A stretch of DNA of 64,000 bases, taken from Ostrinia nubilalis (taxonomy: Eukaryota; Arthropoda; Insecta; Lepidoptera; Crambidae). The notes below the pieces were generated by a model. The model did not search any database. It was not told the origin of the DNA and saw nothing but the letters and a program-made list of their open reading frames with translations. Where the stretch lies: assembly GCF_963855985.1 (NCBI RefSeq), contig NC_087111.1:873001-937000 (forward strand), read 5' to 3'. Positions 57,031-64,000 of this stretch are shown in pieces (the first letter of the stretch is position 1; each line of letters opens with the position of its first letter). The translations under genes and the position numbers were made by a program.

Positions 57031-57152
57031 CATCATCATCATCATTTCAGCCACAGGACGTCCACTGTGAACACAGGCCTCCCCCAATGACTTCCACATC
57101 GCACGGTTGGTAGCGGCCTGCATCCAGCGCCTTCCTGCTACCTTTATCAGCT
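57031..57152 (-). mobile_element. RTE 3' tail, GAT-repeat subfamily
   Basis: (CAT)n, TTTCAGCCACAGGACGTCCA, ACAGGCCTCCCCCAATGACT, GGTTGGTAGCGGCCTGCATC. It sits between two copies of the 18-bp TTAGCAACCGGTTGCTAA palindrome. Confidence 0.88.
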
Positions 57153-57256
57153 CTTTCTATAGTAGGTTCAAATTAGCAACCGGTTGCTAAGATCTGTAAG
57201 AAGCATGCCGGTTGAGATACTTCTGACGGCAACGCTGGAATGATATCTAACACCAG

Positions 57257-57363
57257 TAGGCCTAAGATGCGCGCCGCGATAAGCGGTTATCACGCCATTT
57301 TATCGATTTTGCCCATACATTTTGAGGTCGATAAAAGTTATCACGGCGCGCATCTTAGGCCTA
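57257..57363. mobile_element. 107-bp palindromic MITE, CAG duplication
   Basis: TAGGCCTAAGATGCGCGCCG at left and CGGCGCGCATCTTAGGCCTA at right, continuing with GATAA/TTATC and ATCGAT-like bases. CAG at 57254-57256 and 57364-57366. Confidence 0.85.
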
Positions 57364-57366
57364 CAG

Positions 57367-58546
57367 GTAACCTTTTTTTTTAATAAACGATTAATAACGA
57401 TTGTATGTAACCTGTTTTGATACAACCCTATACATATAATATGTATAGATATGATAGCCAACAGGGTTGCAACCTTAGTTTCAGCCAACGCAAAAGAAAG
57501 TTAATAAAAGTTGCTAAGTTTTCTAGAACATGCCCAAAATATAAGCCTCTCTTCAAATATCACAGTATTTCCTGATAAAATAATAGTAACCAAACAATCA
57601 AATAATCACGACCTTTGAATTAACTCGATACAAATGTTTGCCGAAGACTTTATTAGTCCAGCGGGAACCAACTTCACTCTGATTCGAAAATTTTTCTTCG
57701 AAATTAGTTCCTGAGTCAACGGAATAAAGTTTTGAGCAAATACAATGTTATTAAGTTGGTATTGGCATCTATCGCTTGTTTCTAAGGGCGACCGCAGACG
57801 ATTAATGGCCTTTTGATTGGTTTCAATTTCTAGTAAGCACTAAAAGGAATTGTGTTGTAGAGAGAGTCAAGACAGAAATGTACCTTTAATAAGCACAAGC
57901 CTACATAATGTAGAAGTAAATACTTGTCTCACTATGCAAAGGTTGAATATGAGTGTGGCTCAAGTCCGCCTTGTGTTCTTGAGTAAAATAATAAATATCT
58001 AGCCGTTAAATCCACTCATTACATGGACAAAGAAAAGAAATAAATAATATATAGTGAAGAAAAGTGTTTAGTTTCATATCCTATAGAGCATGTCGAGCGC
58101 GAATTTCGTCTCACATTCCGTGAAACCGTGCAGAATCTGTGCAAGTCCATATAAGACAGTATTTTCTCTTAACGTCAGCTCACGCGGCATGCCTTATCGG
58201 TTATTTCATAAAGGGATCCGCCTCGGGCAGTTAAAATCTCTTGGGGTTGAGCCTAATTTGGAAATTCTCATGAAGATGCTATCCTTATTGTTATAACACC
58301 CTTAAGAAGCCTTTGAAATCGTTGATTGGGTATTTTGACTTGACGATCATGTTATGAGCATTGTCGTCTTGATTTTTATGATCTAACTAAATAAGCAAGC
58401 GAAAGGTCGTGGGTTCGATTACCGCCTTAGGCAGTTCGATTTTTTCAAGTTGTTTTTATTTTTATGCAGTTGTTTAATTTAAAATCAAACTAAATCAGCC
58501 CTAGAACCTTGCATTACATACGAGTGAACTCGTAGAACCAAAAATA
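57367..58546. other. Non-coding stretch, little recognised
   Basis: A box B-like GTGGGTTCGATTACCG at 58410 may be a SINE relic; box A is not clear. The 68-codon frame at 58090-58296 lacks recognisable motifs. Confidence 0.4.
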
Positions 58547-58577
58547 TCCCAACTAATATTATAAATGCGAAAGTAAC

Positions 58578-58610
<33 letters not shown>

Positions 58611-58791
58611 TACGCTTTCCCGCTTAAACCTCGCAACCGATTTTGATGAAATTTGGCATAGAGATAGTTTGAGTCCCGGGAAAGAACATAGGATAGTTTT
58701 TATCCCGGTTTTTGAAACAGGGACGCGCGCGATAAAGTTTTTCTGTGACAGACAAAATTCCACGCGGGCGAAGCCGCGGGCGGAAAGCTAG
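58547..58791 (+). mobile_element. Lep1-like Helitron with (CTGT)n
   Basis: TCCCAACTAATATTATAAAT at left, a CTGT tetranucleotide run of about eight units at 58578-58610, and GAAGCCGCGGGCGGAAAGCTAG-type hairpin end at right (CGGGCGAAGCCGCGGGC then CTAG). No target duplication. This is the clearest Helitron in the window. Confidence 0.9.
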
Positions 58792-59609
58792 TCAGTTTAT
58801 ATTTCCTCTCACAGGGTCTTGCCATAGTGGAACGGTGCGGGAGGGGGTGACATGTGACGTTTGTAACGGAGCTGTCACTGTAAAATTATGATGTCTGAAC
58901 ATGTCTAAAACGTAACTATGTAGTGTCTTTGACGGTTGAGGAACGAAAAACACAACCCTCCCGCATTACGTCAATGCTGCAGACAATTAAGGCTTGGTAT
59001 TTCTGCTAAAGTAGGTATTTCGCGCTGTCAAAATCTGCGCGCGCAATACTTCGCCGAAGACAGCGCGCCAAAGAGCTCTCGCGGCTACACAGTATAGAAA
59101 TACGCAGTTGGTTAGGTTAGGTTGACTTCCTTCCGTTCAAGCGTCACACTCACAGCACTTTCTAATACAAATCATATCCAAGTGATACAAATTAAAACAA
59201 CTTTCAGAATTTTTGGGAATATATTTTAGAATAGAATAAATATAAAATATAACTGCCAAAGTAAACACGGTTCAAAGAGGCGTGGCGTCACCCGACCTTC
59301 CGGAAATTCCGCGCCGGCCAAAAGAATTTCAAGATTACGTCACCTATCGGTAGGTCCTCGGGAGCTTGAGCGATTGGAAAAACATTTTATGATCAGTTAC
59401 TCGTAGTAGCGATTATTTAGAGCTTGGATAATAAATTATAGTTGTTGCAATTCACGAAACTTTGCATGTGGTTAATTACATTAATCAGTACACGCATCAA
59501 TTTTATTCAGTCTTTTTGTTTATTAATAAATAAAAATATCATATTAAAATTGCGACAAATATTGTTTGTATTGGTCTGGGTGTTTTCTTTCCATAATGTA
59601 TGTATAACG
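58792..59609. other. Non-coding stretch with a GC-rich foldback
   Basis: Around 59005-59100, GGTATTTCGCGCTGTC and GACAGCGCGCC...GAAATAC are inverted, probably a diverged MITE. TTAGG appears only twice near 59110 and is not telomeric. Confidence 0.45.
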
Positions 59610-59712
59610 TATGTACGGGGCTCTGTATCGAAAATCACTATGAGCATCACACGCGGTTACCTGCCGCAGGCACCCGCTCTGAGCACTCATGGGAGTTTAT
59701 GCGGAGGTCGCT
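59610..59712 (+). pseudogene. Possible reverse-transcriptase motif remnant
   Basis: The frame reads YVRGSVSKITMSITRGYLPQ, then APALSTHGSLCGGR. The order S-x-TRG-x-PQ-x-x-x-LS-x-x-x-xSL resembles the RT motif TRGxPQGxxLSPLLW of non-LTR elements with small indels. Weak, based on one motif. Confidence 0.25.
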
Positions 59713-60677
59713 AGAGTTTGACTTTGAGCTTTGTTTATAGTCATTACGAAGCAGATTTTGATGGGAAATTGCACTGTCTTGAATTCGAAAGGGTAATTAT
59801 TTTGACGGTGTTAGGGGAATTCTAGGAATAAATGCAGAGCCTCCTCATTGCGATTGAGACATATCAATTTGAGATTTCACTTGACATTGATTGCAATCTG
59901 ACATGGAGTTTTCAAACACTTATAAAAATAAAAAGTAATTAAATCAAAAGCAGTAAGTATCTAGTATTGATATCAACTTCGAAGCAAATGACTCCCAAAA
60001 TAACTTTCTACCCCTTTTACACGTTTGTCATCATGAATTATAATATTAAGAAATTGTTAAGCAAAATTTCAAGTAGATTGAACCAAAGAATCACTTTGTC
60101 CCATACAAACTTTGCCCCCTTTTTTCACCCCCTTCATTTCATGACCCCATTTCGGAAAATTGGATGCTTACGTTATACAAAGAACACACCTTCCAACTTT
60201 CAGGTCTCTACGATATCCGTCAGTCATTTAGGACAAAGCATTTTTATTAGTTGTCCAATACTCTATCGTTCTAGGTATGTCATTGACAGGAGGGCGCTAC
60301 TATCTTAATGGGTTATTTATTAGTCCCAACTTTATGCCACTTGACATTTCAGAATCGTTTGACTTTAGATACCTAAGCGATTTGATATTCAGAGTCTTTT
60401 AATGAAATCAAGTTCTAAAATAACTTGAGGTGTTGTACCCGATCAAGCTTTTCATTGCAGGACAGTTAAATAGTTTTATTATTACTTTCTTTTTTAAGTC
60501 TTGATTTGTCAGAGTAGGTAAAGGCTCCATGAGAGCAAAATTTAGCTTTATAATAGTTTTTACTTTTTTTCTTGAAATATTTGACGCCTTGTAATCTCTC
60601 GTTAATATAGGTCCACACAAATAAAGAATGTTTGACTTCGACTTAAATAATTATGCTCTTACATAATTATAAATAAA
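59713..60677. other. Non-coding stretch, nothing recognised
   Basis: A 113-codon frame at 59967-60308 shows no recognisable domain. Confidence 0.35.
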
Positions 60678-60876
60678 CTAGCTTTCCGCCCGTCGCTTCG
60701 TCCGCGTAGAATTTTTCGGTTTTTATACATATAACCTATTACACTCAGATATAATGTGGCTTTCTATTGGTGAAAAATTTTTTAAAATCGGTTCAGCAGA
60801 TCCCGAGATTACCCCTTACAATTTAACAAATATACAAACACACAAACTTTGCCTCTTTATAAATTAGATAAAGATA
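60678..60876 (-). mobile_element. Helitron-like element, third variant
   Basis: CTAGCTTTCCGCCCGTCGCT at the CTAG end, AAAATCGGTTCAGCAGATCC inside, and CTTTATAAATTAGATAAAGA at the other end. Confidence 0.68.
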
Positions 60877-60925
60877 GGTAATTTGAAACCCTATTTTGTT
60901 TTATTCTTTTTTTTTATTTTAAATG

Positions 60926-60994
60926 TTTCACAAGCCAAACTAATATTTACTGTAAGTAAATGCTAAATAGTAAATATTAGTTTGGATTGTGAAA
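60926..60994. ncRNA. Candidate pre-miRNA-like hairpin
   Basis: A 69-base foldback: TTTCACAAGCCAAACTAATA (TTTACT) pairs with AGTAAATATTAGTTTGGATT (GTGAAA), 25 of 26 positions, around a 17-base loop. Stem and loop sizes fit an insect pre-miRNA. It could equally be a tiny MITE. Expression is unknown. It sits between two Helitron-like elements. Confidence 0.4.
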
Positions 60995-61001
60995 TATCCT
61001 A

Positions 61002-61357
61002 TCCTACTAATATTATAAAGGCGAAAGTTTGGATGTCTGGATGTTTGTTACTCTTTCACGCAAAAACTATTGAACGGATTTTGTTGAAACTTTATAGTAT
61101 TATTGTTTATAACCCAGATTAACATATAGGCTAACTTATGACGATATGTGACAAATAAATTTCAATAAATAAATAAGACGTGTCTAAAAATCGCCATCTA
61201 CCTATCTTCATTGGTTAAAATCTACAGCGCTGGACAAACTACTGTATGACGTTCGTAAATATTCATTCGGGGGAAGCCGTGAAACGCCATCTATCAACAT
61301 GATATCTAACGGGGGTAAAACGAGGTCCACACGAACGAAGTCGCAGGCGGCCGCTAG
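61002..61357 (+). mobile_element. Helitron-like element, GCGGCCGC-ended chimera
   Basis: TCCTACTAATATTATAAAGG at left, ACCCAGATTAACATATAGGC inside, and GAAGTCGCAGGCGGCCGCTAG-type end at right. An AATAAATAAATAAG run at about 61157 marks a join with retroelement-like sequence. Confidence 0.75.
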
Positions 61358-61654
61358 TTTATAATAGGTAGCTTTCCCTCCGCAACCTTATTGGTATTCC
61401 ATGTATGTGTCTTTTAACTGATTTCTGTTAAACATTTTATGTAAAATTTGTCCAGTTATAACTCGATTTACATCTGCATCTGTAAACAAGGGTTCATGTT
61501 CTCCAGCCCAGATGCCGAGTAAACAGAATCGTCTTTTAGTAACGTGCAGCTGCCCCTATATTTGACCCACTAACCTAATTTTTTATCATTTATTTGTATC
61601 AGTGTCAGTGTGCTCTTCTAAAGAGTGTAAGACGATTGTATGTAGGTACTATTA
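61358..61654. other. Non-coding spacer
   Basis: Nothing recognised. Confidence 0.4.
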
Positions 61655-61757
61655 AAATGTAATTTTAACTCATTGGTTTTGTCTCATATTTGAGGAATGT
61701 ACTATGTATCATGAGTAGAGTCTTCGTTTAGAAGGATGCGAACGATTTAAATTTCAA
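61655..61757. mobile_element. Partial copy of the CAGGGTGAAA element
   Basis: TTTTGTCTCATATTTGAGGA, ATCATGAGTAGAGTCTTCGT and GAACGATTTAAATTTCAATA parallel 38190-38268, without the terminal CACCCTG. Confidence 0.68.
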
Positions 61758-62415
61758 TAGGTAGACAAAATTGATAATTCTTAATTATCAAAAATTTTAG
61801 CTTTCTCCAGTAACACTGATATTATTATACTGTGACTCATAAAAGTCATCATTGTCAAAAATATTGACAAATCGCGAACTGTCACGGCCAAAAAACTGAC
61901 ACGCGTCCGTCCTCCGTAAGCGCCACCGCGCGACTGATTGAGATTGTCCAAGCCGTCATGGACGATTTTTTCCACATTTTTTAACATAGTAACTAAATAA
62001 GACGCAATATAAAAATTTCATCCGTTAAAAGCCCTCAAGTTATTTCTGAACTTTAGTTTAGTATAAGATTTAAAATCTCAAATCGCTTATTTTAAAAATA
62101 AAACCATAAATAGAAAACGAATAGAGGTAACTTTGGGAATTTATTCTATCGAGTCAACTTCATCAAATCGTGTTTCCATCCGTTAATAGCCCTAGAAAAT
62201 ATCCTCAACTATGCCCAATAAAAATCTTAGCCTTTAATTTTACTATTTAGTACCTCAAAAATGAAAAATGAAAACCTCATTTTCGCCATTTTCTCTGCTA
62301 CCCGGCCTTAAACGCTTTCCCTGTAATAATTTTTTACTTTTTCCCCATTTACCTTTCTGAAACAACCCATCTGTTTGTCAGCTCCAAACAAGAAGTAGTT
62401 ACCTACATTAGGCAA
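61758..62415. other. Non-coding or unresolved
   Basis: A 68-codon minus-strand frame (61781-61987) shows no family I recognise; the rest is AT-rich. Confidence 0.35.
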
Positions 62416-62702
62416 GTTTCCTAAAAAAAAATTTTTAGTCCATCAATTTTAATATAAAAAAATACGGGACACGTATATTTTTAATTGACAATCAAACAAA
62501 TTACAAAGTTATAGTGCGTTGAAGTTCCGCGCGACGTCACAAAGTGCAGCACTTTTACGCACCCACTCACTGACGTCAACTTTATAGAACTTTTTCTCTT
62601 TACATTTTCATTAGTTTTAAAAAGTGAAAAATAGGTGTCGAGTATTTTTTGATAAGCTAACTGACGGACTAATTAAAACTCTTGCTTTTTTACCCAGGAA
62701 AC
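62416..62702 (-). mobile_element. GTTTCCTGGGTAAA repeat, copy 3 (inverted)
   Basis: GTTTCCTAAAAAAAAATTTT at left and TTGCTTTTTTACCCAGGAAAC-type end at right; TTCCGCGCGACGTCACAAAG and CTGACGGACTAATTAAAACT inside. Closest to copy 1 at 45099. Confidence 0.8.
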
Positions 62703-63671
62703 ATCCCCTATTTCATTCGTTGTTGACTTTACTCCTGGATCAGAGAGAGTTAAAGCGGATCTAAAACTTCCCTATTTAATGGAATGGTCGAAAAAGAGCA
62801 TCTGTGTGTTATAACTCACAATACCTGTTAGCAATAGCGGCAAAAGCCGGGTTTTTGCGGGATCGGATCGGCCATAAATCACGGCCGATCCTTTATCGGC
62901 CAATGCTGTACGCAATAGGCATTTACGAGCCTGTTGGGTGATATCATAATGGAGAGAGGCAAAGAAGATCCTGAACGATGTGTAAAATGCATGCAAATAA
63001 CGCACACGCGGTAGTCAACGGGTAACTCTGTTAAATTTTCATGCCATAAGCACTGGCGTCATTTGGCTGAAACAACAAGCACTGACTGGACCTTACACCA
63101 GTAGGCTACTTTTTATTACGAAAATAAAACTCAAAGGGGATGAAATATGGGATGAATTTGTGTGTGGGGAATCAATTTCCTCATGGGAAAACATGTTATA
63201 TGAAAACGCATTATCATGCTTTTGGTCATAAATGTATTTATGTCCGGGGAACGCGGGTTCTGCGGGACTTGCAAAGCCACGGGAAAAAGCTATATTCTAA
63301 TGTTTCTAGATCTTCAGTTGAAAGGTTGAAATTATACTAGTACTAGGACTTATACAAGCGTTAATTAAGCCTAATGAAAATTGCTAAAAAAGAATATAAA
63401 TGACCTAAAATTATGAACTAAAAATTTTATCTGCAGTAATTTTGCACGTGATAATTTATTACCGTTATCAGCAATGATCATTTCATATCGGACAATCATA
63501 TTTATTTATTGCTGCATATTTTTGTAATTGGCACATTTTCTCTATAAACTGAAATTGAAACCAAATATTTAGACCTTATATTTTTATATGTTATCGCGAT
63601 CGTATTTTACATTGGACAATCAAGTTGCTCTAGTCAGTTGCACGTAAATACCATAATACAAGGTATATAAT
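62703..63671. other. Non-coding, probable intron of the Ly6-type gene
   Basis: Contains a minimal RTE tip at 63055-63078 (CGTCATTTGGCTGAAACAAC). No exon recognised. It lies directly upstream of the Ly6-type exon. Confidence 0.5.
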
Positions 63672-63750
63672 TGGGACGTGTGTGTTTAGGTAGGGATAAG
63701 TGCCCTAAAAAGGCCTGGATACTAATAAACATTCTTATTTTGACCATTCT
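63672..63750 (+). repeat. Retroelement tail at the Ly6 exon acceptor
   Basis: GGGACGTGTGTGTTTAGGTA, then AAGTGCCCTAAAAAGGCCTG and ATACTAATAAACATTCTTAT, parallel the GGGACGTGT tail at 12113-12165 and 5288-5340. The tail supplies an ACTAATAAAC branch-point-like sequence and a T-rich run just before the splice acceptor at 63756. Confidence 0.55.
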
Positions 63751-63757
63751 TCCCCAG

Positions 63758-63760
63758 ACA
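63758..63760 (+). other. 5' UTR stub and splice acceptor of the Ly6 exon
   Basis: Only ACA separates the acceptor AG (63756-63757) from the start codon, so the rest of the 5' UTR must come from one or more upstream exons. Confidence 0.7.
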
Positions 63761-63940
63761 ATGACGGGCAGCACACGGTTGGTGACCGTCGGTATGCTGC
63801 TGACCCTGGCCGCGTCAGCCGCTGCCATCAGATGCTGGAAGTGCGGCCAGTACAGCGATGGAGTTGGCTCCATCACGCCTTGCAACAACCGCAGCGCCAC
63901 TCATCTTGAGGAGTGCCCTTCCAACGCCAAGTATTGCATT
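63761..63940 (+). CDS. Ly6/uPAR-type three-finger protein, first coding exon
   Basis: Sixty codons are present. Residues 1-22 (MTGSTRLVTVGMLLTLAASA, then AA) form a signal peptide with a likely cut before IRCWKCG. The mature start, IRCWKCGQYSDGVGSITPCN...LEECPSNAKYCI, has the C-x2-C opening and further cysteines of an LU (Ly6/uPAR) domain, so it is a secreted or GPI-anchored extracellular protein; Drosophila relatives act in neuronal and septate-junction roles. I choose the ATG at 63761 because it follows the acceptor TTCCCCAG (AG at 63756-63757) by three bases. The open frame upstream to 63671 is intron. The exon ends at 63940 in phase 0, followed by GTGAGT. Later exons with the remaining cysteines and membrane anchor lie beyond the window. 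The orthologue is not identified. Confidence 0.82.
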
Positions 63941-64000
63941 GTGAGTAGTCTTTTTATAAATAAATAAATGGCAGCTTCTTACGCGTTCTATTTATTATAT
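63941..64000 (+). other. Start of the next intron
   Basis: Begins GTGAGTAG, a strong donor; the window ends inside this intron. Confidence 0.8.

Noticed and set aside
58395..58440. tRNA-like box B GTGGGTTCGATTACCG
   Set aside because: No acceptor stem or box A could be paired; at most a SINE relic.
58578..58610. CTGT tetranucleotide array as a tandem-repeat locus of interest
   Set aside because: It is an ordinary internal microsatellite of the Lep1-like Helitron.
59106..59126. TTAGG-like telomeric repeat
   Set aside because: Only two units (GGTTAGGTTAGG), far below a telomeric array.
63671..63760. Upstream extension of the Ly6 open frame (first 30 codons)
   Set aside because: It crosses a retroelement tail and a good acceptor TTCCCCAG; a signal peptide starts at the later ATG.
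1..64000. CRISPR array, operons, Shine-Dalgarno sites
   Set aside because: No regularly spaced repeats; the sequence is animal nuclear DNA with spliced-gene signals.

Overview
The window reads as nuclear DNA of a lepidopteran insect (moth or butterfly). It is AT-rich and intron-poor in recognisable exons. It is crowded with repeats typical of Lepidoptera: 3' tails of RTE-type non-LTR retrotransposons, Lep1-like Helitrons (TC...CTAG ends), tRNA-derived SINEs, and many short inverted-repeat elements (MITEs). No CRISPR array, operon or other prokaryotic structure is present. The species cannot be named from the sequence alone.

Only one convincing host coding exon is visible, at the right edge (63758-63940, + strand). 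It encodes a signal peptide plus the first cysteine pair of a Ly6/uPAR-type three-finger protein and runs into a canonical splice donor, so the gene continues beyond the window. Its start codon lies three bases after a splice acceptor, so a non-coding exon should exist upstream. A promoter-like stretch ending in a good donor near 2136 is a speculative candidate. If that is right, most of the window is one very long first intron. A second coding trace is a THAP-domain first exon (4549-4654) carrying a one-base frameshift.

Layout. 0-8 kb: RTE tails (two as head-to-head pairs), a hAT MITE with perfect 8-bp target duplication, a Helitron, the THAP remnant and a SINE. 8.2-9.3 kb: a 1.17-kb inverted-repeat element with about ten scattered copies of one 10-bp motif. 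11-24 kb: MITE families with TAA/TTA duplications, a 680-bp hAT element with CTCGAG clusters, and an 800-bp element with long terminal inverted repeats. 26-29.5 kb: two piggyBac-like TTAA elements, the second holding an RTE tail and a Helitron. 29.7-36.7 kb: dense RTE tails of two subfamilies and a LINE C-terminus. 37.7-42.1 kb: mariner-like palindromic MITEs, a hAT MITE and a SINE with a tRNA-like head. 45-57 kb: further MITEs and the most striking structure, a foldback element (50668-51879) with two 527-bp arms about 99% identical, CACAGTG ends and a 5-bp duplication, lying inside a wider 27-bp inverted repeat. 58.5-62.7 kb: Helitrons, a precursor-miRNA-like hairpin (60926-60994) and a 0.3-kb repeat seen three times.

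Best candidates for something undescribed: the Transib/RSS-like foldback (a possible long hairpin RNA source), the 10-bp motif element at 8.2 kb, the small hairpin at 60.9 kb, and a retroelement tail that appears to supply the branch point and pyrimidine tract of the Ly6 exon. All identifications come from reading the sequence and from memory of family hallmarks; no database search was run.
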